Shown here in pieces: positions 52,708-61,613 of a stretch of DNA of 64,000 nucleotides (position 1 is the stretch's first letter; each line of letters begins with the position of its first letter). The notes under the pieces are model-generated. The model had not been told where the DNA came from. It ran no database searches and saw only the letters and a list, made by a program, of their open reading frames with translations. The stretch covers positions 62,001 to 126,000 of the forward strand of contig CAVQCA010000048.1 in the NCBI GenBank assembly GCA_963710815.1. The letters run 5' to 3'. The stretch comes from CAVQCA01 sp963710815 (GTDB lineage: Bacteria > Pseudomonadota > Gammaproteobacteria > UBA9214). The translations under genes and the position numbers were made by a program.

Positions 52708-54525
52708 TCAGGCGGGGTGTTCCCCGGTTTCCGCCGGCGTGACGTCTTTCGCCATGCGTTTGGCGAAGTAATAGATGCGCTTCAATTTCTCGATGACGTC
52801 CATTTCCACGGTGTAGGCCGCGAGCCGGTTTGGTTCCGCGGCGACCAGTCGCCGGGTTTCGTGCATGGCGGCCGAGTCCATCAGACGCGCGATATCCGCC
52901 TTCATGTCGATGATCTCCTGTGCCGCGCACTGGTCATTTTCCGTCACGGCATCGATGGCAAGTTCCACGGTCGCCAGCACGATGTTGTGCAGCTTCTTCA
53001 ACACGGTCTGGGTTGCCCCGCTGATCGAGACCCCCTGATCGATACGGTGGTTGCCCAGGATGACGAGGTCGGTCTCGATGATGTCGCCGATATTCTCCAG
53101 GTTGTTGGCGGCATCCATGAGATGGGTCAGTTCGTGGGTCTGTTCTTCCGTCAGCGCCTTCTGGCTGATGCGCCCAAGATAGGTCACGATGTGGCCATGC
53201 AGGATGTCCACGTCATCGTCGATTCTGGCCACCGCATTCAGGGTTACGCGGTCACCGGTCAGGATCGCCGGCATGATCCGTTCCATCATCTCATCGACAC
53301 GGCCGCCCACATGGCCGATCTCCAGCCGCACCCGCCCAAGCGCCAGTGACGGTGTTTCCAGCAACTCCTCGTCGAGGTATTTAGGCCGGGTGATCAGCTG
53401 TTCATCCAGCGGCCTGTCCGGTATCAGCCACTCAACCAGGCGGGCAAACTGGCCTGCGAAACCGATGAAGATGAAGGTATTCGCCACGTTGAACGTGGTG
53501 TGGGCGTTGGCGATCTGGCGCGGCGTCTCGGCGGCCAGGCGCGCGACGCCGGATAAATGCGGGTAGCTGGGGGACAGCCAGGTGACGAATTCCGCCAGTG
53601 GGGTAATCAACCTGAACCAGAGCAGCACACCGAACACGTTGAAGAGGATGTGGACCATCGCCGCGCGCAGCGCCTCGCGCGGTTTGCCGATCGCGGCCAG
53701 CAGGGCGGTGACGCAGGTGCCGATATTGGCGCCGAAGACCAGCGCGATACCGGCCTGGAGGGTGACGAAACCCTGCGCGGCCATCACGATGACGATGCCC
53801 GTGGTGGCCGCCGAAGACTGTACCAGCGCGGTGAAGACTGCCGCTATCAGAATCCCGACCAGGGGGGTTTCCATGTGGGTCATCAAATTAAGGAACGGCT
53901 GGAAGCTGCGCAACGGCGCCATGGCATCACTCATGATGCCCATGCCGAAGAACACCAGCCCCAGCCCCATCAGCATGCCGCCGTACTGCCTGAGCCTTTC
54001 CTGCCTGGAAAGAAACAGCAGGCCGAAGCCCACGGCGATCATCAGCAAGGCGGCCCTGCTCACATGGAAGGCGATGAGCTGGGCAGTGATGGTGGAGCCG
54101 ATATTGGCGCCCATGATGATGCCGATGGACTGGGACATGGACATCAGGCCGGCGGTAATGAAGCCCACCACCAGGACGGTCGTGACGGAAGAGGAATTGA
54201 CGACGGCGGTGACGAAGGCGCCGGTCAGTGCACCCGCAAAGCGGTTGGTCGTCAGCCGGGCAAGGAGCAATTTCATGCGTTCGCCCGCGACCGCCTTGAG
54301 GGCGTCCGCCATCTGTTCCATGCCAAACAGGAACAGGGCCAGACCGCCCAGCAGGGACACGCCCATACTGGCCCAGTCCATTTCACCGCCAGTGCCCTCG
54401 GCGGCCAGTACGGGCATCGCCGCCAGTGCGCCGAGCACGGCGCACGCCAGCAGGAGTGATGGCGAGGTGTTGACCGGTGCCCGGACGGTTCCCGAGCGGG
54501 ATGGCACCATGTCCCCGACTGGCAC
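52708..54525 (-). CDS. Na/Pi cotransporter family protein with PhoU-like domain
   Basis: A 605-residue inner membrane protein of the NptA/YjbB type (SLC34-like). Two inverted transport repeats contain the signature serines (VVNSSSVTTVLVVG near 108 and LVQSSAATTGIVIVMA near 233). There are about eight to ten membrane segments up to residue 385, and then a cytoplasmic PhoU-like four-helix tail (about 430-590). Such proteins move phosphate with sodium; in Escherichia coli YjbB mainly exports phosphate. Direction here is unknown, but its neighbours handle polyphosphate. The usp gene ends 2 nt upstream, so the two are one operon. Start could be ATG 54510. Confidence 0.9.
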   Translation of the reverse strand: MPVGDMVPSRSGTVRAPVNTSPSLLLACAVLGALAAMPVLAAEGTGGEMDWASMGVSLLGGLALFLFGMEQMADALKAVAGERMKLLLARLTTNRFAGALTGAFVTAVVNSSSVTTVLVVGFITAGLMSMSQSIGIIMGANIGSTITAQLIAFHVSRAALLMIAVGFGLLFLSRQERLRQYGGMLMGLGLVFFGMGIMSDAMAPLRSFQPFLNLMTHMETPLVGILIAAVFTALVQSSAATTGIVIVMAAQGFVTLQAGIALVFGANIGTCVTALLAAIGKPREALRAAMVHILFNVFGVLLWFRLITPLAEFVTWLSPSYPHLSGVARLAAETPRQIANAHTTFNVANTFIFIGFAGQFARLVEWLIPDRPLDEQLITRPKYLDEELLETPSLALGRVRLEIGHVGGRVDEMMERIMPAILTGDRVTLNAVARIDDDVDILHGHIVTYLGRISQKALTEEQTHELTHLMDAANNLENIGDIIETDLVILGNHRIDQGVSISGATQTVLKKLHNIVLATVELAIDAVTENDQCAAQEIIDMKADIARLMDSAAMHETRRLVAAEPNRLAAYTVEMDVIEKLKRIYYFAKRMAKDVTPAETGEHPA

Positions 54526-54527
54526 GC

Positions 54528-55022
54528 CTATTTCCCGTTCTTCGTTCCGGACTCGACCGGAGCCTTGACGATAGTCACCGGAATCGGGGAGAGACGGACG
54601 ACCTGTTCCGCCTTGGAACCCAGCAGTACGCGGGCGAGCCCGGTGCGACCCTGGCTGCCCATGACGATCATCCCGGCCTGCACCTTTTCCGCTGTTTCCA
54701 GGATCCGGGTGACGGGGAGCCCGATGACCAGCCGGGTTTCGGCCGTTCCCAGCGCGGGCCGTTCCGGGTGCTTCTTCTTCATTCCGGCCATGAACTCCTC
54801 CAGCATGTCGGCGGCGACATCTTCCAGGCGCCGCAGCTGTTTTTTTCTGCCTTTCATCGCGTAATAGCCGGGCGCCTGTCCCGGATCATGGACGACATGC
54901 AGCACGAGCAGGGGACATGGCAGACAGGTGGCGAGGTCCGCCGCGAACAGCAGCGCCGCCTCGGAGCAGGGGGAGAAATCCACGGGCACCAGGATAGATT
55001 GTTCCGTTATGCTGGCTGTCAT
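54528..55022 (-). CDS. Universal stress protein, UspA family
   Basis: A 164-residue single USP domain starting with ILVPVDFSPCSEAALLFA. It ends with the ATP-binding loop GMIVMGSQGRTGLARVLLGSKAEQVV, whose G-2x-G-9x-G(S/T) pattern indicates an ATP-binding class protein. It lies directly upstream of the Na/Pi cotransporter gene (2-nt gap), so it is likely to be co-expressed with phosphate transport. The specific role of USPs is unclear. A promoter could lie around TAATAT on the minus strand near 55068, but I see no matching -35. Confidence 0.9.
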   Translation of the reverse strand: MTASITEQSILVPVDFSPCSEAALLFAADLATCLPCPLLVLHVVHDPGQAPGYYAMKGRKKQLRRLEDVAADMLEEFMAGMKKKHPERPALGTAETRLVIGLPVTRILETAEKVQAGMIVMGSQGRTGLARVLLGSKAEQVVRLSPIPVTIVKAPVESGTKNGK

Positions 55023-55212
55023 GCCTTTCCTCCTTATGCACGCAGGCGGTCGGTGCGCGTGTCATATTAAAGACGCATGCAGGCATTGCGGACCGGTGTT
55101 CACTCGACCGCGGGGGTCATCCCTTCTGCCGGCGGGTGCCCCTTCCGCGTCTCCGGGGGTCTGCCCGGCAATCGAGCCCTCGGGCCATTAGGACCGGCAA
55201 TTTCGCCGGCGA

Positions 55213-57511
55213 TCAGGCGCCTTTCTGCAGTCGTTTATGGAAATGGTAGAGCAGCTTCTGGCGCAGTTTCGCCTGCTGGTGCTTGGAGGCCGCGGACATG
55301 CGCTTCTGTGCCAGCTCGATGAAGGTTTCCTGGGAACTGCGCGATGACTTGCCGGTCGTTTCCTCGCGCGCGATATAGCTCCCGTCCGCCTGCATCTCCC
55401 AGACGTTCCTGCGGCTCAACAGCTGGACATCGATGTTCAGGCGCAACTCCTGACGCAGTTTCGGATCCTCGACCGGTGCGACCACCTCCACCCGGCTCTC
55501 GAGATTGCGCTTCATGAGGTCGGCGGAGCCGATGAAGTACTCCTCGTCGCCCCCGTTTCTGAAATAATAGATGCGCGCATGCTCCAGGAATCTTCCCAGT
55601 ACGCTGATGACCTGGACGGTTTCCGTAAGACCCGGGATGCCCGGGCGCAGGCGGCAGGTATCCCGCACGATGAGGTCGACTTTTACGCCCGCCTGGGCTG
55701 CACGATACAACGCACGGGTGATGTCCACATCCTCCAGTGCATTCATCTTGAGCTGGATCAGTCCCGGAGTCTCGTCGGTATGGAGCTTGATCTCGCGTTC
55801 GATCTTGTCCAGCAGCGCCTTTTTCAGGGTGTAGGGCGAGGTCAGGATCTTGCGGTAGCGCGGCGGCGGCGAGTAGCCGGTCAGGTAGTTGAACAGTTCG
55901 GTCAGGTCCTGGGTGATTCCGGTATCGACGGTGAGCATGCCGAGATCGCAGTACAGGCGGGCGGTCCCCGCGTGATAATTTCCGGTGCCGATGTGGGCAT
56001 AGCGGCGCAGACCGTTGTAGTCCCTGCGCACGACGAGGATGACCTTGCTGTGGGTCTTGAGACCGACCACCCCGTAGGTGACGTGGATGCCGACCTGCTC
56101 CATGCGCCGCGCCCAGCGGATATTGGCGGCTTCGTCGAAGCGCGCCTTGAGTTCAACCAGCACCGCCACCTGCTTGCCGTTGCGCGACGCCTTGAGGAGC
56201 GACTCGACGATGTTGCTTTCCGAGGACGTGCGGTACAGCGTCATCTTGATCGCCAGCACCTTGGGGTCCTCGCTCGCCGTGCGCAGGAAGCGTTCCACGC
56301 TGGTGCTGAACGATTCATAGGGGTGCTGCAGCAACAGTGCGCCGCGCTCCCGGATGATATGGAAGATATTGCGGCTGTCGTGCGCCAGCCGGTGATGGTC
56401 TATCGGTTTATGCGGCGGATCGTGCAACTCGGGGATATCCAGGCCGGCGATCTCGAACAGGTCGCGCATGCCCATCAGCACCTCGGCCTCGAACACGTCG
56501 GCTTCCTCGTTCAGACCGAGTTCCGCGGCGAGCATGCCCCGATGGGTCGGCTCCATGCCCTTGTCGACCTGCAGGCGCACGATGGGGGCGAAATGGCGGT
56601 CACGAAGCTCGGTCTCGATCATCGCCAGCAGGTCGTCCGCCTCCTCTTCCTCGATTTCGACGACGGCGTTGCGCGTCACCCGGAAGAGTTCGCAGGACAT
56701 GATCTGCATTCCCGGGAACAGCAGGTCCAGGTTGTTGGAAATGAGGTCTTCGAGCTTGATGAAGGTGTTGCTGTTGCCGACGCTCACGAAGCGCGGTGCG
56801 ATGTCCTTGACCATGGGCACCTTGACGCGGGCATAGTGACTGCCGCTGCTGCCCGGATAACACAGTGTCACGAGCAGGTTCAGGGCCAGGTTCGAAATGA
56901 ACGGAAAGGGGTGGCCAGGGTCCATGGCCAGCGGTGTCAGCAGGGGAAAGATATTGGTGATGAATTGCTCGCGAAGTTCTTCCCGATCGCTGTCATGGAG
57001 ATCCGAATACTTGACCAGGCGTATCGGATTGCGCGTCGAGCAGTTCGAGCAGCTTGTAGAAAATCTGGTTCTGGTCGCGGTGCATTTCCCGCACCATGAC
57101 CTGGCTCATCTGCATCTGCTCCATGGGTGTGCGCCCATCGACGGTCTGCGTGTTGAGCCCCGCGGCGATCTGCTGTTTCAGTCCGCCTATGCGCTTCATG
57201 AAAAATTCATCCAGATTGCCGCTGACAATGGCGAGGAACTTGACGCGCTCCAGCAGTGGCGTCTGTTCATCAGCGGCCATGAGCAGCACGCGGCGGTTGA
57301 ATTCCAGCCACGTCAGTTCGCGGTTGAGATAAAACTCGGGGGCGTCGATATCGATGATGTCGGGCTTTCCGCTGTCCGTTGTCTGCGCAACGGCGGATTT
57401 CGTGTTCGATGCCTGTCCGGATGCCGGTGACTTTCCGTGTGCTGCAGCGCGCCTGCGTTGCGTGGTGCGCGCCGGTGCCGGGTCCAGGGTGGGTGCGGGG
57501 ATCTTGTCCAT
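55213..57511 (-). CDS. ppk1: Polyphosphate kinase PPK1, with one frame break
   Basis: PPK1 polymerises the gamma phosphate of ATP into polyphosphate. The C-terminal frame (55213-56925) has the catalytic HxK motif in GLKTHSKVILVVRRD and RRYAHIGTGNYHAGTARLY, and the second essential His in RFLEHARIYYFRNGG. The N-terminal frame (from 57511) gives the four-helix N domain (FYLNRELTWLEFNRRVL), after a basic, low-complexity 60-residue extension. The frames join at about 57029-57035 if one base is added, restoring NPIRLVKYSDL and EQFITNIFPLLTPLAMDPG. Repaired length is about 766, slightly over the norm because of the extension. A sequencing deletion is most likely. ppk1 is separate from pap and reads toward usp. 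Confidence 0.92.
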
Positions 57512-57611
57512 CTCAAAACCGCCTATAGAGACCAATCTGAAGTATACCAGCTTATACCCGGGCAGGAGTCTGTCGGATACGACGGCGCCGTCGTGAAAGC
57601 GCGGCCTGTGA

Positions 57612-58670
57612 TTACATCGTCACGCAGGATATCTGGGTGCCCTGTCCGGAGGCCAATGGTTTGGAAAGAAATTCGTCCCGCGCGAATCTGGCCAGGGTGA
57701 CGATGCGGGGCGGTTGTTCACCGATACAGGCCACGCACAGATCGAGGGTGTTGCAGGGCTGTGATGAGGTCATGTCGAGCGTGATCCCCATCTTGTCCAG
57801 CCTGATCGACGATTTCTCCAACCGAACGAACTTCTCCGGACTTCCGAACACATCGAGCACCTGCTCGAGACTGACCTGGGGAGTGGCCTGCTGGATCTTC
57901 CTTAGGGCTTCCTCGGTCTTCTCCAGCCTCAATCGGGTTTTTTTGATTTCGTCTCTGCTGTCATCCCGGATCGCCGGCCGGGTGGACTGCTTGTCCTGCA
58001 GGTACCGGGCGTGGCGCAATCTTGACTGCAGTATCTGGCGTTCCTGCTGCAGGCGCTGGTTTGACAGTCTGAGCTGCACGACGCGTTCCAGTGCATTGGT
58101 GACAAGGCCTTCGAACAGGCAGTTCTTCAGTCCGTGGCGTGTTTCCCTTTCGGTCGGTGCCGGTGAATAAATTCTGTGATCCGTGAAGTTGACCGCCGTC
58201 TGCTTTACATCCTTCTTCAGGGTATCTCCGACGAGTTTAACCCCCAGCACGGTTTTCCTTTCCATGTGCATGCACAGCAGGGCGCAGCAGTGTGTGATTT
58301 CGGTGTAGGCGTGATCTTCCATGAATTCCCGGATTTCGGAACTTCGGGAGAAGATCGACTGCACATCCAGTCTGTTCGAGAAGAAGGCGTTGACGTAGGG
58401 ATCGGATACGAAGGTTTTGTTGCTGACCTCGATTGCGCCGGGGATGCGGTCGATCATCGAGTCGGTATAGTCAAGGGCATCCGCGATGACGTTGTAAAGC
58501 TTCTTCCTGTAGCTGCTGACCAGTCGAATTCTTCCGTCTATGCCGTCCACGACCCGTTCCACGGTTTTAAGGATATTGGCACTTCGATCCTGCCGGGCGA
58601 TTCTCTCTTGATGCCTGTAGTTGAATGCATCGCGCAGACCGGAAAGTTTCATCTCGGGGAATAACTTCAT
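57612..58670 (-). CDS. Hypothetical coiled-coil protein beside ppk1
   Basis: A 352-residue protein I do not recognise. It has no signal peptide or membrane segment. Residues 20-165 contain scattered hydrophobic helices and several Cys and His (EITHCCALLCMHME near 125-138). Residues about 195-275 are highly charged with Gln, Arg and Glu, and look like a coiled coil (RLQQERQILQSRLRHA). The C-terminal 70 residues again have Cys (NTLDLCVACIGEQPP). GAGGAG lies 9 nt before the ATG. It is 100 nt upstream of ppk1 on the same strand, so it may be co-transcribed and could act in polyphosphate metabolism or its regulation. Confidence 0.7.
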   Translation of the reverse strand: MKLFPEMKLSGLRDAFNYRHQERIARQDRSANILKTVERVVDGIDGRIRLVSSYRKKLYNVIADALDYTDSMIDRIPGAIEVSNKTFVSDPYVNAFFSNRLDVQSIFSRSSEIREFMEDHAYTEITHCCALLCMHMERKTVLGVKLVGDTLKKDVKQTAVNFTDHRIYSPAPTERETRHGLKNCLFEGLVTNALERVVQLRLSNQRLQQERQILQSRLRHARYLQDKQSTRPAIRDDSRDEIKKTRLRLEKTEEALRKIQQATPQVSLEQVLDVFGSPEKFVRLEKSSIRLDKMGITLDMTSSQPCNTLDLCVACIGEQPPRIVTLARFARDEFLSKPLASGQGTQISCVTM

Positions 58671-59068
58671 ACTGTAGATGCTCCTCTTGACCGAAGTTTC
58701 CCCTCCCGGCTAAGGTGTCGGGGAGGCGATATCCGAAATCGATTATGTGGTTATGAACTTGCCATGATGACAAGAAGACTGCTTCATGATCCCAGACTTT
58801 ACCTTAATTTTTATCAGGGGTGCAATGAAGCAGCGGCGATTTACCCACCCGTTACGGGGTTGTACACCGCACCGCACTGCACCGGGGGTGTGTCCGGTGG
58901 CGGCGGACCTGACGGAGATCTCGACAGCAGCTCGTGGCGCACACGGGAACGCCGCCGCCGGCGTATCGAAGGACGATTACCGGTATGATTGCCCGGACGT
59001 GCCCGCAAACAAGTCAATTCACCTGCGCCGGCAGTTGCCTGGCCGGGTGATAATCCCCTGGAAAAGCG
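58671..59068. other. Divergent gap without a recognised gene
   Basis: This 400-nt gap separates the coiled-coil gene from the CYTH gene. Short frames on the plus strand (for example from 58786) lack family similarity and typical coding character. It presumably contains promoters for both genes, but I could not identify convincing hexamers. I see no hairpin element in it. Confidence 0.5.
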
Positions 59069-59551
59069 ATGCCGCTGGAGATCGAACGCAAGTACCTGGT
59101 CCGTAATGACGACTGGCGTTCGGTGGGGGCGGGTATCCGATACCGGCAGGGGTATCTGTCAGTGGTTCCTGGTCGCAGTGTCCGGGTGAGAGTGGGCGCC
59201 GGAAAAGGCTTTCTCACCATCAAGGGTCCGCTGGTCGGCATGGAGCGCCGGGAGTACGAATATCCCATCCCCGTGGAGGAGGCCAACGAGCTGCTGGATA
59301 CCCTCTGTCTGAAGCCGATCATCGAAAAAACCCGTTACCGCATCGAGTATGCGGGACTGCAATGGGAGGTCGATGAGTTCGAGGGTGAAAATGCCGGCCT
59401 GGTGGTCGCCGAGGTGGAGCTCGAGACCGCGGATCAGCGAATCGTCCTGCCGGACTGGGTCGGGGAGGAGGTCACCGATGACCTGCGCTATTACAATGCC
59501 TCCCTGCTCACGTATCCGTTCGTGAAATGGGGCAGCCGTCCTCCGGGCTGA
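59069..59551 (+). CDS. CYTH domain triphosphate tunnel metalloenzyme
   Basis: A 160-residue stand-alone CYTH protein. The signature ExExK is at residues 4-8 (EIERK), followed by basic strands (VRVRVGAGKGFLTIKG), acidic metal-binding strands (VDEFEGENAGLVVAEVELE) and the closing EVTDDLRYYNASL. Bacterial enzymes of this size hydrolyse inorganic triphosphate or, less often, thiamine triphosphate; CyaB-type adenylate cyclase is also possible but usually larger. Placement between PPK1 and other polyphosphate genes favours tripolyphosphate as substrate. The gene appears to be monocistronic. Confidence 0.9.
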   Translation: MPLEIERKYLVRNDDWRSVGAGIRYRQGYLSVVPGRSVRVRVGAGKGFLTIKGPLVGMERREYEYPIPVEEANELLDTLCLKPIIEKTRYRIEYAGLQWEVDEFEGENAGLVVAEVELETADQRIVLPDWVGEEVTDDLRYYNASLLTYPFVKWGSRPPG

Positions 59552-59692
59552 AGACCCTCGTCCGAACGCACGGGACGTGCGCTGCAGACGCACCCGTAAA
59601 TCACCCCGATACAGCAGATGTGGGCAACCGACTGATTCCCGTTGATATACATCAATGTAAAGAATCAGTTCATGAATTAGCATTAACCAGTA

Positions 59693-59818
59693 TCCGTCCA
59701 TAAACGCCGTCTTCAACGCAAAGACGCAAAGGATGCAGAGAGATTCTTTAATGAAAATAATTAAACACTTTGCGTTCTTTGCGCCTTTGCGGTGAGTTTA
59801 TTCCTTTATGGGCAGACA
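59693..59818. repeat. Hairpin element copy 9
   Basis: It starts at ATCCGTCCATAAACGCCG and ends at TTTATGGGCAGACAC, giving clear outer inverted ends. The arms (about 59710-59740 and 59769-59796) are CAACGCAAAGACGC and its complement, around the loop TTCTTTAATGAAAATAATTA. It lies in the CYTH-ybaK gap; the remainder of 59552-59968 shows no gene. Confidence 0.87.
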
Positions 59819-59968
59819 CTGTCTTAAGACGCGGCGTCTGGAGTGGGGGCGGGGCTTTTGGCGACCGGGGTCACCGCGTGATGAGTCGTGATTATCCATG
59901 TGTGTCCGCGATGAACAATCGATCCGGGTCGTTCTGAAGAACGCTGGATGGGTAAAGGGGGGTGTCGA

Positions 59969-60463
59969 ATGAGCATATCAGTCACGCTTGAAGAATTTCT
60001 CAATCAGCGCAACGCAAGTTACGATCTCATCCCGCATCCGCATACCGGAAGCAGCATGGAGACGGCGGAGGAGGCGCATGTGCCGGGATTGCGGCTGGCC
60101 AAGGCGGTCGTCCTTCGCGATGACGGTCGTTATCTGATGGTAGTGGTGCCGTCCGCCGAACATGTCGACATGGCGCTGTTGCGGCAGCAGTTCGGGCATG
60201 CCATCGAGCTGGCCACGGAGGCGGAACTCTCCGAACTGTTTCCCGACTGCGAGGTCGGTGCGGTGCCGCCGATGGGGCCGGCCTGGGGTCTGGACACTTT
60301 TCTCGACGAGAGCCTGCTGGCCGAGTCGGAGGTGTTTTTTGAAGCAGGAGACCACGAAGTCGTGGTGCGTGTGAGCGGCGATCAGTTCGAGCAATTACTG
60401 CAGGAGGCCGAACGCGGCTATTTCGGTGGAGGGGTGTTCTTCGCGATGCCGGCCGTTATCTGA
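59969..60463 (+). CDS. YbaK/ProX-type aminoacyl-tRNA deacylase domain protein
   Basis: A 164-residue YbaK-family protein. Members hydrolyse mischarged aminoacyl-tRNAs such as Cys-tRNA(Pro). The start ATG 59969 follows AGGGGGG. Conserved landmarks are the SSMETAEEAHVPG segment, the catalytic-type Lys in RLAKAVVLRDDG (around 46), and PPMGPAWGLDTFLDESL. The last dozen residues (GGGVFFAMPAVI) do not belong to the family: they are read out of frame from the start of a tandem duplicate. The native end is probably like that of the duplicate (GYFGRMI). Confidence 0.85.
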   Translation: MSISVTLEEFLNQRNASYDLIPHPHTGSSMETAEEAHVPGLRLAKAVVLRDDGRYLMVVVPSAEHVDMALLRQQFGHAIELATEAELSELFPDCEVGAVPPMGPAWGLDTFLDESLLAESEVFFEAGDHEVVVRVSGDQFEQLLQEAERGYFGGGVFFAMPAVI

Positions 60464-60765
60464 TGGTGGTGGTGCCGTCTGTTGAACATGTCGACATGAC
60501 GCTGTTGCGGCAGCAGTTTGGGCATGACATCGAGCTGGCCACGGAGGCGGAACTCGCCGAACTGTTTCCCGACTGCGAGGCCGGCGCGGTACCGCCGATG
60601 GGGCCGGCCTGGGGCATGGACACCTTTCTCGACGAGAGCCTGCTGGCCGAGTCGGAAGTGTTTTTTGAAGCAGGAGACTATGAGGTTGTGGTACGGGTGA
60701 GCGGCGATCAGTTCGAGCAATTGCTGCAAGAGGCCGAACGCGGCTATTTCGGTCGGATGATTTAA
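60463..60765 (+). pseudogene. Truncated duplicate of the YbaK-type gene
   Basis: This 100-residue frame repeats residues about 55-152 of the preceding protein with scattered substitutions (for example AGAVPPMGPAWGMDTF for VGAVPPMGPAWGLDTF). At DNA level, 60436-60761 duplicates 60110-60435 with a period of 326 nt, which is not a multiple of three. Homology extends upstream of the ATG (VLRDAGRYLMV in the corresponding frame). It lacks the N-terminal part with the catalytic Lys and is unlikely to work alone. It ends 4 nt into the convergent usp gene. Confidence 0.78.
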
Positions 60766-61613
60766 GACCGGGGCGGGGTGGCGCGCCCGGGCACCGCGGC
60801 AGGGGGCGGGGGATGCGGCGCCTTTGACGAGGACGATGCGCAATTGAGGTCGCTGCGCAGCCGCTCCAGATTCTCTTCCCGCAGGAGCTCCGCGCTGATG
60901 GCGATAACAAGTGCACCGCTGCGCTGTGCGCGTACGCGATCCAGCACCTCGGGCCAGTCGGGATTTATCAATTCCACCAGTTGCACGGCACCGCCATCCG
61001 CCAGGCGGGTTGCCTGTTCGGACAGCGAGGGCAGATCCTCCGGACGCATCGCCGTCAGTATTACGCATACAGGAGAGCTGCCGTTCTGGCCGAGTTGCAG
61101 GGCGACCTGCAGGGCGCGCCGGGCGGCATCCGAACCATCGTATACGACAGTGACCGGTTGCCGTGACGGACGGGCGGCATGCGTCAGAGCGGGTTGGTCG
61201 AGCATGCGCAGTGCCCCGCGTACCGCGCCGAAAAGCATGAGGTCCGTCTCCTCCAGTGCTTCGCGCAGCAGGATGGGGAGCTCACCACGTACCGTCTGGA
61301 AGGACAGGGGAGAACCGAAACGAGCGGCAATCTCGGCGAGCGCCTGCCGCGCGGCACGCGCCTGTACCCTGAACTGGCGTTCGATATCGGGCATGTGCAA
61401 GCGCCGTTCGAGATGTGTGAGGCGGCAGTACTCGCGTGCGATCGGCAATTCGGCGAGCGACAACAGCTCGATGTCCTCGACGAATCTCCCGAGGATTTCC
61501 ACCGATGTCCTGTCCGCCAGCAGGCTGAGCGTCTCCAGCGTCGCCCGGTCGGGTTCGATACTGCCCAGCATCACCATGATGCGGGCTCTGTGCAGGGCGT
61601 CAGGTCTTGACAT
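60762..61613 (-). CDS. Tandem universal stress protein-like protein
   Basis: A 283-residue protein with two USP-like halves: residues about 8-140 (weakly conserved, without a nucleotide-binding loop) and about 148-265 (VTVVYDGSDAARRALQVAL, and SGALVIAISAELL in place of the usual ATP-binding loop). It ends with a Ser/Pro/Ala-rich tail. The start is uncertain: ATG 61613 gives MSRPDALHRA, and 61619 or 61634 are possible. It overlaps the end of the Lon-like gene at 61600, so it is likely to be translated in the same operon. ATP binding is doubtful. Confidence 0.8.
   Translation of the reverse strand: MSRPDALHRARIMVMLGSIEPDRATLETLSLLADRTSVEILGRFVEDIELLSLAELPIAREYCRLTHLERRLHMPDIERQFRVQARAARQALAEIAARFGSPLSFQTVRGELPILLREALEETDLMLFGAVRGALRMLDQPALTHAARPSRQPVTVVYDGSDAARRALQVALQLGQNGSSPVCVILTAMRPEDLPSLSEQATRLADGGAVQLVELINPDWPEVLDRVRAQRSGALVIAISAELLREENLERLRSDLNCASSSSKAPHPPPPAAVPGRATPPRS

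Noticed and set aside
59069..59551. Class IV adenylate cyclase (CyaB).
   Set aside because: CYTH family membership is clear, but cyclase activity cannot be inferred from the motif, and the polyphosphate context favours a triphosphatase.
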